A stretch of 64,000 nucleotides of DNA from assembly GCA_963720945.1 (NCBI GenBank), contig CAVRHH010000004.1, forward strand, positions 226,743 to 290,742, written 5' to 3'. Made by a program: the position numbers and the translations under genes. Every line of letters begins with the position of its first letter. Position 1 is the stretch's first letter. Source of the stretch: Bog-532 sp963720945. GTDB taxonomy: Bacteria > Actinomycetota > Actinomycetes > Streptosporangiales > Streptosporangiaceae. This document shows, one piece after another, positions 45,516 to 53,571 of the stretch. Under the pieces are notes generated by a model, which made no database searches, had not been told where the DNA came from, and was given only the letters and a program-made list of their open reading frames with translations.

Positions 45516-45975
45516 GCACGAGCTGCGCAGCCATCCGTTCCTCGCCGACCTGGCGCCCGCGTACCTGACCCTGCTGGCGGGCTGCGCCTCGAACGTGGAG
45601 TTCAGGGCGGGCGCGTTCCTGTTCCGCGAGGGAACGCGTGCCGACCGGTGCTACCTGCTGCGCGAGGGCAAGGTGGCGCTGGAGATCGCGACGATGGCCC
45701 GGGGGCACATTATCGTCCAGACCCTGGGCGCCGGGCAGGTGGCGGGCTTCTCCTGGCTGCTGGAACCGCACGAGTGGCAGTTTGACGGGCGGGCCATCGA
45801 GCCGGTCCGGGCCGTCGCCCTGGACGGCAACGCCGTCCGCGCCAAATGCGAGGACGACCCGCGGCTCGGGTTCGAGCTCATGCGCCGCTTCGCCCACCTG
45901 GCGACCAGCCGGCTCCAGTCCGCCAGGCTCCGGCTCCTCGACGTATACGGGACCGCTCATGCAACCCCTCACTGA
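45502..45975 (+). CDS. Cyclic-nucleotide-binding-domain protein in hydrogenase operon
   Basis: A 157-residue protein consisting of a Crp/Fnr-type cyclic-nucleotide-binding beta-roll (FRAGAFLFREGTRADRCYLL, REGKVALEIA, GAGQVAGFSWLLEPHEWQF) without the helix-turn-helix domain. GGGAGGTGAT before ATG 45502 supports the start; it overlaps the hyhB end by 14 bp and the hyhG start by 17 bp. Probably a sensory or structural accessory of the hydrogenase; ligand unknown. Confidence 0.82.
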
Positions 45976-46813
45976 TTCCGTTCTGGCCCTACGGCCGTGG
46001 CTCGACCGGGAGCCGTGGCGGGTGGCCGCCACACGGCGGGAATCGCACGACACGGTCACGCTGGAGCTTGAGCCGCCGGCCGGCCGCACGTTCTCCTTCC
46101 AGCCGGGCCAGTTCAACATGCTGTACGCCTTCGGGGTCGGCGAGGTGCCGATCTCGGTCAGCGGCGATCCCGAAGTGCCCGGCCCGGTCCGGCACACGAT
46201 CCGCGACATGGGCGCTGTCACGCACGCGCTGTGCACGCGGCAGCCGGGCCAGGAGGTCGGCGTTCGCGGGCCCTACGGGACGCACTGGCCGGTGGCCGAG
46301 GCCGAGGGCGGCGACGTGGTGGTCGTGGCCGGCGGCGTCGGGATGCCGCCGATGCGCTCCGCCTTCTACCACCTGATCGCGCACCGGGACCGCTACCGGC
46401 GGATCATGCTGCTCTACGGCGCGCGCACCCCGGCCGACCTGCTGTACCCGGATGAGCTGTCCTCCTGGCGCGGCCGGTTCGACCTGGACGTCCAGGTCAC
46501 CGTGGACACGGCCGCCGGTGACTGGCGCGGCGACGTCGGGGTGGTGCCCGACCTCATCGGCTCGGCGCCGTTCGACCCGGCTGCCACGACCGCGTTCATG
46601 GTCGGGCCCGAGGTCATGATGCGGTTCACGATCCGGGCGCTGACGCGGGCTGGCGTGCCGGATGAACGGATCTTCCTGTCGGCCGAACGGAACATGCATT
46701 GCGCGGCGGCCATGTGCGGGCACTGCCAGATCGGCCCGTTCTTCGTGTGCCGCGACGGGCCCGTGTTCAGCTACCGGGCGCTGGGCCCCTGGCTCCGGCG
46801 ACGGGAGGCATGA
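45959..46813 (+). CDS. hyhG: Group 3b [NiFe] hydrogenase gamma subunit (FAD/NAD(P)-binding)
   Basis: Flavoprotein of 284 residues related to ferredoxin-NADP reductase and PyrK: FAD-binding FSFQPGQFNMLYAFGVGEVP, NAD(P)-binding VVVVAGGVGMPPMRSAFYHL, VGPEVMMRFTIRAL, and a C-terminal [2Fe-2S] cysteine set in MHCAAAMCGHCQIGPFFVC. It exchanges electrons with NADP(H). Its stop overlaps the next start (ATGA at 46810-46813). Confidence 0.9.
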   Translation: MQPLTDSVLALRPWLDREPWRVAATRRESHDTVTLELEPPAGRTFSFQPGQFNMLYAFGVGEVPISVSGDPEVPGPVRHTIRDMGAVTHALCTRQPGQEVGVRGPYGTHWPVAEAEGGDVVVVAGGVGMPPMRSAFYHLIAHRDRYRRIMLLYGARTPADLLYPDELSSWRGRFDLDVQVTVDTAAGDWRGDVGVVPDLIGSAPFDPAATTAFMVGPEVMMRFTIRALTRAGVPDERIFLSAERNMHCAAAMCGHCQIGPFFVCRDGPVFSYRALGPWLRRREA

Positions 46814-47616
46814 TGCCAGCCACTGATAGGGCAGGGGGGCGCCCGACGCGCCCCACGCTCGCGGTGTGGAAGTTCGCCTCCTGCGACGGCTGCCAGCTCA
46901 CCCTGCTGAACTGCGAGGACGAGCTGGCCGAGGTCGCCGCGTCGGTGCAGGTCGCGAACTTCCCGGAGGCCTCGCGGGACGTGATCGCCGGGCCCTACGA
47001 CCTATCGCTGGTCGAGGGGTCGGTCACCACCCCGGCCGACGCCGAACGCATCCGTGCCGTCCGCGAAGCCTCGCGGTTCCTGGTCACCATCGGCGCCTGC
47101 GCCTCCGCCGGCGGCATCCAGGCGCTGCGGAACTTCCGCGACGTCGACGATTTCCTCGCGATCGTGTACGCGCGGCCGGACTACATCGACACGCTGCGGA
47201 CCTCGACCGCGATTGCGGATCACGTCCGGGTCGACTTCGAGCTGCGGGGCTGCCCGATCGACCGCCGCCAGCTGCTGGAGGTGATCAACGCGTTCCTGCG
47301 CGGCCGCAAGCCGGGCATCCCGGGGTACAGCGTCTGCCTCGAATGCAAGCGGGCCGGGATCACCTGCGTGATGGTGGCGCACGGCACGCCGTGCCTCGGC
47401 CCGGTGACGCAGGCCGGGTGCGGGGCAATCTGCCCATCCTGCACGCGCGGCTGCTACGGCTGCTTCGGCCCCATGGAGACCCCGAACACCGCGGCCCTGT
47501 CCGCCTGGTGGCGCGAGCTCGGTGTTTCCCGCCCCGATCTGACCCGCGCGTTCCGCACGTTCAACGCCAATGCCGGTCCGTTTCGTGAGGAGGCGGAGAG
47601 ACATGACGCACCCTAA
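46810..47616 (+). CDS. hyhS: Group 3b [NiFe] hydrogenase small subunit
   Basis: About 268 residues, holding iron-sulfur clusters near the active site. The proximal-cluster cysteines appear in FASCDGCQLTLLNCEDELAE and IGACASAGGIQALRN, further ones in CLECKRAGITCVMVAHGTPC and GAICPSCTRGCYGCFGPM. No Tat signal is present, so the enzyme is cytoplasmic as expected for group 3b. The gene overlaps hyhL by 14 bp. Confidence 0.9.
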   Translation: MMPATDRAGGRPTRPTLAVWKFASCDGCQLTLLNCEDELAEVAASVQVANFPEASRDVIAGPYDLSLVEGSVTTPADAERIRAVREASRFLVTIGACASAGGIQALRNFRDVDDFLAIVYARPDYIDTLRTSTAIADHVRVDFELRGCPIDRRQLLEVINAFLRGRKPGIPGYSVCLECKRAGITCVMVAHGTPCLGPVTQAGCGAICPSCTRGCYGCFGPMETPNTAALSAWWRELGVSRPDLTRAFRTFNANAGPFREEAERHDAP

Positions 47617-48925
47617 CGAGGTCGGCCACCCAGCCAGCGGCCACTCGATCAAGGTAGGCGCGCTGACCCGGGTGGAGGGCGAGGGCGGTCTTGAGGTCGT
47701 CGTCCGGGATGGCAAAGTCACCGACGCCCGGCTCGACATCTACGAGCCGCCGCGGTTCTTCGAGGCGCTGCTGCGCGGGCGCCGGCACACCGAGGTGCCG
47801 GACATTACCTCGCGGATCTGCGGGATCTGCCCGATCGCCTACCAGATGAGCGCGTGCCAGGCCATCGAGGACGCCTGCGGTATCGTGATCCCCGCGCCGA
47901 TCCTGGACCTGCGCCGGCTCATCTACTGCGGCGAGTGGATCGAAAGCCACGCCCTGCACATCTACCTGCTGCACGCGCCGGATTTCCTCGGCTACGAAAG
48001 CGGCCTGCACATGGCCCAGGACCGCCCGGACCTGCTACAGCGCGGCCTGCAGCTCAAGAAGGCCGGGAACCGGCTGATGGAAGTCGTCGGGGGCCGCGCC
48101 GTGCACCCGGTCAACGTCCGCGTCGGCGGCTTCTACCGCGCGCCGGACCGGCGCGACCTCGACGGCCTGCGGGCCGGGCTGGACCGGGCCCGCCAACTCG
48201 CACTGGAGACCGTCGTCTGGGTGGCAGGCTTCCCGTTTCCGGACTTCGATCACGACTACCAGTTCGTCTCGCTGCGCCACCCGGCCGACTACCCGATCAC
48301 CGCCGGCCGCGTGGTGTCCAACCGGGGCCTCGACATCGCCGTCCGTGAATACGGCCAGCACTTCACCGAGGTGCAGGTCCCGCACTCGACGGCGCTGCAC
48401 TCGCTGCTGCACGGCGGCGGCGGCACTTACCTGGTCGGGCCCATGGCCCGGTACAGCCTGAACTCCGGCCAGTTGCCCGCCACGGTGACGGCCGCGGCGC
48501 GCGCGGCGGGGCTGGGCGACACCTGCACCAACCCGTTCCGCAGCATCATCGTCCGTGCCATCGAGACCCTGTACGCGTGTGAGGAGGCGATCCGGCTGAT
48601 CGAGGCGTACGAGCCGCCCCAGCCCGCCTGGGTCGAGGTCCCGCCGCGCGCCGGGACCGGGTACGGGGCTACCGAGGCGCCCCGCGGTCTGCTCTACCAC
48701 CGCTACCAGATCAACGCGGACGGCACCGTTGCGGCCGCGACCATCATCCCGCCCACGTCGCAGAACCAGCGCGTCATCGAGTCCGACATGCGCGCGTTCG
48801 TCGAAGACCGGCTGGACCTGCCGCACGACCGTCTCACCTGGGAATGCGAGCAGGCCGTGCGCAGCTACGACCCGTGCATCTCCTGCGCCACGCATTTCCT
48901 CAACCTGACGGTTTCCTCAACCTGA
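47603..48925 (+). CDS. hyhL: Group 3b [NiFe] hydrogenase large subunit
   Basis: Catalytic subunit of 440 residues binding the Ni-Fe(CN)2CO centre. The L1 motif is RICGICP (about 71-77) and the L2 motif DPCISCATH (about 423-431), so all four cysteine ligands are present. The residues after the final His (FLNLTVSST) form the short C-terminal peptide removed by an endopeptidase. The next gene is that protease. ATG 47603 lies 5 bp after GGAGAG. Confidence 0.93.
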   Translation: MTHPNEVGHPASGHSIKVGALTRVEGEGGLEVVVRDGKVTDARLDIYEPPRFFEALLRGRRHTEVPDITSRICGICPIAYQMSACQAIEDACGIVIPAPILDLRRLIYCGEWIESHALHIYLLHAPDFLGYESGLHMAQDRPDLLQRGLQLKKAGNRLMEVVGGRAVHPVNVRVGGFYRAPDRRDLDGLRAGLDRARQLALETVVWVAGFPFPDFDHDYQFVSLRHPADYPITAGRVVSNRGLDIAVREYGQHFTEVQVPHSTALHSLLHGGGGTYLVGPMARYSLNSGQLPATVTAAARAAGLGDTCTNPFRSIIVRAIETLYACEEAIRLIEAYEPPQPAWVEVPPRAGTGYGATEAPRGLLYHRYQINADGTVAAATIIPPTSQNQRVIESDMRAFVEDRLDLPHDRLTWECEQAVRSYDPCISCATHFLNLTVSST

Positions 48926-48938
48926 GAGGGGAGCGCTC

Positions 48939-49478
48939 ATGACCGTGCCGGACGTCCCCCGGGTGCTCGTGATCGGCATCGGCAACACCTACCGCGGCGA
49001 CGACGCCGCCGGTCTCGCCGTCGCCGAGTGGCTACGGGCCACCGCCCCGCCGGACGTCGAGGTCGTGCGGCACGAGGGCGAGCCGATCTCGCTGCTGGAT
49101 GAGTGGGACCAGGTGCCCGTCGTCTACCTGGTGGACGCGATGGCCTCCGGCGGTGAGCCCGGGAACGTCTGCCGGTTCGACGCCGCCGACGGGCCGCTGA
49201 CGGCGCGGTTCCGGCCCCGGGGCTCGCACGCTCTCGGCGTGGCCGACGCCATCGAGCTGGGCCGGGCGCTCGGCCGGCTCCGGGCCGGCTCGTCGGCTAC
49301 GGCATCGAGGGCAGCTGCTTCGCGACCGGGGCCACCCTGTCGCCGCCGGTACGCGAGGCGGTCGCCGTGGTGTCGGAGCGGCTGCTGGCCGAACTGGACG
49401 CGGACGCCCCCCCGGCCGCGGTCGGCTGACGTCACGCAGGCCCCCGGGACTACCGGAGTTTCGCCACCGGTGATCTGA
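48939..49478 (+). CDS. hyhD: Hydrogenase maturation protease, C-terminus frameshifted
   Basis: HycI/HybD-type endopeptidase that trims the large subunit. IGIGNTYRGDDAAGLAVAEWL, the Asp in VVYLVDAMASGG and the His in GSHALGVADAIELGRALGRL give the Ni-sensing residues. From about 49285 the coding pattern moves to another frame, which reads VGYGIEGSCFATGATLSPPV and stops at 49427-49429; the present frame runs to 49478 with poor codon bias. A missing base at about 49284-49286, real or from the assembly, explains this. Confidence 0.8.
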   Translation: MTVPDVPRVLVIGIGNTYRGDDAAGLAVAEWLRATAPPDVEVVRHEGEPISLLDEWDQVPVVYLVDAMASGGEPGNVCRFDAADGPLTARFRPRGSHALGVADAIELGRALGRLRAGSSATASRAAASRPGPPCRRRYARRSPWCRSGCWPNWTRTPPRPRSADVTQAPGTTGVSPPVI

Positions 49479-49480
49479 GG

Positions 49481-49498
49481 TCGGGACCAACGTCCGGG
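49481..49498 (+). promoter_or_regulatory. DosR/DevR-like box before usp
   Basis: TCGGGACCAACGTCCGGG contains GGAC-N4-GTCC and lies 113 bp upstream of a universal stress protein gene, a classic DosR-regulon class. Confidence 0.5.
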
Positions 49499-49611
49499 CA
49501 GGACACGAAAAAAGTCCGTGGGCCCGGAGAATTATGGCTCTGATACTGGCCCCGGCAGATCTCTAGCCTCACAGTAGTAACGAATAGACTCCTTCAACAC
49601 AGGAGAACGAA

Positions 49612-50052
49612 ATGTCCGGGATCTTCGTAGGCGTCGACGGTTCCACCCATTCACAGGCTGCGCTGGACTGGGCGGTCCGGGAAGCCGGAATCCGCCAGGC
49701 ACCGCTGATTGTCATCACCGTTCACGAGGTCGCCACCAGCGGCTGGGGCGGCTCGCTGGAGTTTCCCGCCGACGAGGTCATGCGCGAGCGGGAAAGGAAG
49801 GCCGTGCAGGAGGCCGTGGACAAGACCGTGGCCCAGGTCGGCGATGCCGCGCCGTCGCAGATCACCGTGCAGGCCTTTATCGGCCAGCCGGCTCCGCAGC
49901 TCATCGAGGCGTCCAAGGACGGCGACCTTCTCGTCGTGGGTTCCCGTGGTTCCGGGGGCTTCGCCCGGCTGCTGCTGGGCTCGGTCAGCACGCAGGTGGC
50001 TGAGCACGCGCACTGCCCCGTCACCATCGTCCCGCACGACAGCCGTTCGTAG
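49612..50052 (+). CDS. Universal stress protein (UspA family)
   Basis: A 146-residue single-domain USP. FVGVDGSTHSQAALDWAVRE at the N-terminus and the ATP-binding GSRGSGGFARLLLGSVS near residue 109 mark it as an ATP-binding member. GGAGAACGAA before the ATG supports the start. Probably induced by hypoxia or stress through the box at 49481-49498. Confidence 0.9.
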   Translation: MSGIFVGVDGSTHSQAALDWAVREAGIRQAPLIVITVHEVATSGWGGSLEFPADEVMRERERKAVQEAVDKTVAQVGDAAPSQITVQAFIGQPAPQLIEASKDGDLLVVGSRGSGGFARLLLGSVSTQVAEHAHCPVTIVPHDSRS

Positions 50053-50077
50053 GGCGGTCAGCGGCCGGAAGCGCCCG

Positions 50078-50788
50078 TCAGCGGGCCTGGCCCAGCGGCT
50101 CCGGTGATTCAGCCATCCGGGCCAGCGCGGTCGCGGCGGCGTTGCGCACGTGTGTCGCGCACGCCGCGGCGGCCGCGTCGGCGTCCTTGGCCTCGATCGC
50201 CTGGACGATCGCGCCCATTTCCCGGATCGTCTCCTCCGCGCGCCCCGGCACTGACAGCGATGTCCAGCGCAGCAGGCGGACCCTGCTCTGCAGGATGGTG
50301 AGCATCTGGGTGAGCGGCGGGCTCGCCGCGCCGTCGAACAGGACCTTGTAGAAGGCGTCCTTGACGCGCAGCCGTTCCAGGTTGTCGCTGTCGACGGCCG
50401 GCACCGCGGCGAACGCGCCGAACGCGGCCCGGATGTCGGCGACGTGCTGTGGGGTGGCGCGCTCGACGAACCGGTGCGCCGCGAGTGCCTCGAGGGCGAC
50501 CCGCATCTCGTAGATGTCCGCGGCTTCTTCCATCGTCAGCACGGTGACGATGGCGCCCCGCTGCGGAATGATCGTGACCAGGCCCTCCGAGGCGAGCCGG
50601 GCCACGACCTCGCGCACGGTCGCCCGGGAAACCCCGAGTTGCTCCATCAGCTCGCGCTCGATCAGCCGCTGGCCGGGACGCAGCTGGAAGTCCAGAATTC
50701 CCTGCCGGACCACGTCGAGCACCTGATCGCGCAACGGTGCCGCGACTCGTCCGATCGGGGCGTGCGGCCACGTTCCGTCCACGGTCAT
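50078..50788 (-). CDS. GntR-family (FCD) transcriptional regulator
   Basis: About 236 residues. The winged helix (QVLDVVRQGILDFQLRPGQ, MEQLGVSRATVREVVARLAS) is followed by an all-helical FCD effector domain (DIYEMRVALEALAAHRFVER, with later His residues for metal/ligand). ATG 50788 is preferred, as the codons upstream belong to the truncated hydrolase. A matching inverted repeat lies at 51382-51408 and may be its operator. Confidence 0.87.
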   Translation of the reverse strand: MTVDGTWPHAPIGRVAAPLRDQVLDVVRQGILDFQLRPGQRLIERELMEQLGVSRATVREVVARLASEGLVTIIPQRGAIVTVLTMEEAADIYEMRVALEALAAHRFVERATPQHVADIRAAFGAFAAVPAVDSDNLERLRVKDAFYKVLFDGAASPPLTQMLTILQSRVRLLRWTSLSVPGRAEETIREMGAIVQAIEAKDADAAAAACATHVRNAAATALARMAESPEPLGQAR

Positions 50789-50832
50789 CAGTTTTGCTCT
50801 CCCCGCTTCTGAATGTCCAGGCCGGTGCTGCA

Positions 50833-51137
50833 TGGTCGTAATGCTCGTGCGTAATGACGACCGTCGGTTCGTCCGACATATTCACGCCGAGCCCGGCGAG
50901 CGCATCCCGGGGGTCGGCCAGCATGGTGCGCCCCCGGGCCCCGCCGCCCGCCTGGCTGAAACCCGTGTCGACCAGCACGGTCCGGGCCGCATTGCGCACG
51001 ACCCAGCAGAAGTAGTCCATCTGGATCGGCGCGTCCTGTTCGCCGTAGAGGCCGTAGTTGAGGAAGACATCGGCGCGGGTGGTGCTGCGCGTTCCGTACT
51101 TGATGACCAGGACCTCGTACTCCTCGCGGTCGCTCAC
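50833..51137 (-). pseudogene. N-terminal fragment of an MBL-fold hydrolase (AHL-lactonase-like)
   Basis: About 100 codons match the start of metallo-beta-lactamase-fold lactonases: YEVLVIKYGTRST, MDYFCWVVRNAARTVLVDTG, and the zinc motif ITHEHYDHA. Directly after HYDHA the similarity ends where the GntR gene's upstream region begins. The rest of the enzyme (third histidine, C-terminal part) is absent. The gene is cut in its active site and cannot be functional. Confidence 0.7.
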
Positions 51138-51243
51138 GAGGCGTTCACCGGCGCGTTCCGCGGGGCGCTCCCCGGCGCGTGTCCCCGGGCGTTCACCGGC
51201 GCGTGTCCCCGGGCGTTCCCCGGCGCGTCTCCTCGGGTGTTCC
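51138..51243. repeat. About 24-bp imperfect tandem repeats
   Basis: Units of the form GGGCGTTCACCGGCGCG plus TGTCCCC occur four to five times in a row, just upstream of the truncated hydrolase. They resemble a minisatellite. Confidence 0.7.
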
Positions 51244-51545
51244 CGTGGCCGCCGCGAGCCGGTGCTCTCTCGCTTCTGCGCACGCTGAAGTAGACCTTTC
51301 GCCGCTGTGGATGGGGCCGTCGCGCTGCCGTGGACTCGGCAGGATAATTCCCTTTGGCGCGAATTCCCAGGTCAATCACTCTTGGCTGACTATATGACTG
51401 TCAGACAAAATCGGCAAGGCGATGCCTGGCCCTGAACCGGGCCGGCGTTCAGCGTCTCGCCCGTAGACAGCACCCAGCCCGTCAGCGTTGGATGGCGTCA
51501 GGCGGTCCACCGGGACCACGCCCGGGGTACTTCAGGGAGGAACGG
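51244..51545. other. Region upstream of MaoC gene
   Basis: About 300 bases with no gene seen. It contains an inverted repeat at 51382-51408 and an A/T-richer segment at 51350-51410 that probably forms a promoter. Confidence 0.5.
51382..51408. promoter_or_regulatory. Inverted repeat, possible regulator operator
   Basis: TTGGCTGAC and GTCAGACAA, 9 bases apart, are inverted repeats with one mismatch. They lie about 138 bp before the MaoC gene and 244 bp upstream of the truncated hydrolase, and could bind the nearby GntR protein. Confidence 0.4.
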
Positions 51546-52016
51546 ATGGAGATCCTGCACGGTCTGGCTGATCTGGAGAAGGCCGTCGGCCAGGAAGTCG
51601 GCCCGACGGAATGGTTCCTGATCGACCAGGCCCGGGTCAACGGATTCGCCGACGACACCGAGGATCACCAGTGGATTCACGTTGACCCGGAGCGAGCCAA
51701 GGCCGGGCCGTTCGGCGGTCCGGTGGCGCACGGTTTCCTGACCCTCTCGCTGATCCCGTACCTGATGGGCCAGCTGCGCCGGGTCGAGGGTGTCCGGATG
51801 GGGGTCAACTACGGCCTGGATCGGGTCCGTTTCCCCTCGCCCGTGCTGGTCGGCCGGCACATCCGGGCCCGGGCCACGGTGACCAGCCTGGACAAGATCG
51901 CCGGAAACGCGGTGCACATGGTCACCGAGGTCACCATCGAGGTGGAGGGCAGCGAGAAGCCCGCGTGTGTGGCGGAGATGGTGAGCCGTTACTACTTCGA
52001 CGGTCCCGTCGGGTAG
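51546..52016 (+). CDS. MaoC-family (R)-enoyl-CoA hydratase
   Basis: A 156-residue hot-dog-fold hydratase. FADDTEDHQWIHVDPERAKA and FGGPVAHGFLTLSLIPYLM contain the catalytic Asp and His; MGVNYGLDRVRFPSPVLVG follows the usual pattern. It adds water to trans-2-enoyl-CoA. GGGAGGAACGG before ATG 51546 supports the start. The link to the GntR regulator upstream is inferred from position. Confidence 0.87.
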   Translation: MEILHGLADLEKAVGQEVGPTEWFLIDQARVNGFADDTEDHQWIHVDPERAKAGPFGGPVAHGFLTLSLIPYLMGQLRRVEGVRMGVNYGLDRVRFPSPVLVGRHIRARATVTSLDKIAGNAVHMVTEVTIEVEGSEKPACVAEMVSRYYFDGPVG

Positions 52017-52047
52017 CCGGGACCGCCCGCCGGTGGTTCGCGGTTGA

Positions 52048-52545
52048 TCAGCCGCCGTCGATGGCCTGCTGGATACAGGCCCGGATCTCCGGAGCGTCTG
52101 GCTCGGTCCGGGGCCGGAACCGGCCCAGGACGCGCCCGTCCGCGCTGACCACGAACTTCTCGAAGTTCCACTGGATGTCACCGGCGCTGCCATCGGCGTC
52201 GGCGGTTTCGGTGAGCACGCCGTACACCGCGTCCCGGCCCGGGCCGTTGACCTCGATCTTGTCCGCGAGCGGGAACGTCACTCCGTAGGTCGTCGAGCAG
52301 AACGTGGAGATCTCCTCCGCCGTGCCCGGTTCCTGGCCGCCGAACTGGTTGCACGGGAAGCCCAGCACGGTGAAGTCTGGGCCGCCGAGCTCTTCCTGGA
52401 GCGCCTCCAGCTTGGCGTACTGCGGGGTGAGCCCGCACTTGCTCGCGACGTTGACCACTAGGCTGGCCCGTCCGTCGGTCAGGCTGCCGAACGTCGTTCC
52501 GGTTCCGTCCAGCGTCGTCACCGGCAGGTCAAGCAGGTCAGCCAT
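52048..52545 (-). CDS. Glutathione peroxidase-like thiol peroxidase
   Basis: 165 residues. The peroxidatic residue is Cys37 in NVASKCGLTPQY, encoded as an ordinary Cys codon and not UGA. The Gln in FPCNQFGGQEPG and the Trp in IQWNFEKFVV complete the active site; Cys in FPCNQ may resolve. In actinobacteria such enzymes are usually thioredoxin-dependent. Confidence 0.9.
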   Translation of the reverse strand: MADLLDLPVTTLDGTGTTFGSLTDGRASLVVNVASKCGLTPQYAKLEALQEELGGPDFTVLGFPCNQFGGQEPGTAEEISTFCSTTYGVTFPLADKIEVNGPGRDAVYGVLTETADADGSAGDIQWNFEKFVVSADGRVLGRFRPRTEPDAPEIRACIQQAIDGG

Positions 52546-52613
52546 CTGAGCGCTCCTCGTTCGGGTTCAGTCACCGTCCCGATTCTGTCATCTCCGCCCG
52601 GGCGGCCCGTCCG

Positions 52614-53339
52614 TTAGCGTTCCTCCGGCACACGGGCGGCGGTGAACGAGATCGTGCGGCGCAGCCGGAAGCCCATCGTCTCGTACAGCCGGACCGCGCC
52701 CGTGTTACTGGCCAGCGCGTGCAGGAACGGGGTCTCGCCGCGGGCCCGGATCCCGCCGACCAGCATCCGCATCAAGCGCGTCGCGAAACCGTGACCGCGC
52801 CATCCGTCGTCGGTGCAGACCCCGCTGATCTCGGTCCAGCCCGCCGGGTGCAGGCGCTCGCCCGCCATCGCGACCAGCGCCCCGCCGCGGCGGATGCCGA
52901 GGAACACGCCGAGTTCCCCGGTGCGTGGCAGGAATGGCCCTGGCCGGGTCCGTTCGGCCAGATCGAGCATTTCCGTGCGGTCGCCCGGCCCGAGCCGTAC
53001 CGCTTCATCGTCTGTCCCGGCTTTCACGCCATCGTCGACCAGCTGGACGCCTTCCCCGATCAGCGTGACCTGCCAGCTCTCCGGGGGCGGGACGGGTACC
53101 CCGGCCAGCGCGACCAACGCGCCCGGGCCGGCCAGCGCGGCCAGATCGTCCCAATCCGCCTGCCCCGGGTAACCCGGCAGGCCTACGAACGGAGACACGT
53201 CGGCCGGGTATGCCAGCACGTCGCCCCGGCGTCGCGCGAAGTGCGCGTGCGGTCCGCACAGCGACGCCCGGACCGGGTTGTCGAGCGGATGCGTTCCGCC
53301 TGGCCAGCGGGCGGTGCCCGGCATCTTCGGCGCTGTCAT
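52614..53339 (-). CDS. GNAT-family N-acetyltransferase (FR47-like)
   Basis: 241 residues; the C-terminal GNAT fold has the acetyl-CoA loop DDGWRGHGFATRLMRMLV and FLHALASNTGAVRLYETMGF. The N-terminal half is the usual extra domain of FR47-like proteins. The ATG at 53339 overlaps the stop of a 36-codon stub, suggesting translational coupling. Substrate unknown. Confidence 0.83.
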   Translation of the reverse strand: MTAPKMPGTARWPGGTHPLDNPVRASLCGPHAHFARRRGDVLAYPADVSPFVGLPGYPGQADWDDLAALAGPGALVALAGVPVPPPESWQVTLIGEGVQLVDDGVKAGTDDEAVRLGPGDRTEMLDLAERTRPGPFLPRTGELGVFLGIRRGGALVAMAGERLHPAGWTEISGVCTDDGWRGHGFATRLMRMLVGGIRARGETPFLHALASNTGAVRLYETMGFRLRRTISFTAARVPEER

Positions 53340-53449
53340 CAGGCAACCACGATCAGCAGTTGCCCAGGGCCGGGTACCGGGCGCGGCCGGCCGGTGAACG
53401 GCTCGGCTTCGGGATCACCGTGCGCGGTGAACACGTACACCTTCGGCAT
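53339..53449 (-). pseudogene. N-terminal stub of a quinone oxidoreductase, coupled to GNAT gene
   Basis: The 36 codons MPKVYVFTAHGDPE through PVPGPGQLLIVVA match the first strand and loop of MDR-family zinc-type or quinone oxidoreductases (usual continuation AAGVNPVDW), then a TGA follows. It has a good ribosome-binding site (AGGAG, 6 bases away). The stop overlaps the GNAT ATG. It is a truncated remnant that may still help translate the downstream gene. Confidence 0.6.
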
Positions 53450-53571
53450 CGGCAACTCCTCTTCCTCGGGGGCCCCGGTTCCGGGCCGCCCAGCGGCAGG
53501 TCCAACGATCGATACAAGGTCCCGGAAGGCAGAGTTATTGCCCGGCCTGTTTCAGGTGGGGCGGCTCTTCG

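Noticed and set aside
52048..52545. Selenocysteine in the glutathione peroxidase
   Set aside because: The active-site codon is an ordinary cysteine codon, and no SECIS-like structure is needed.
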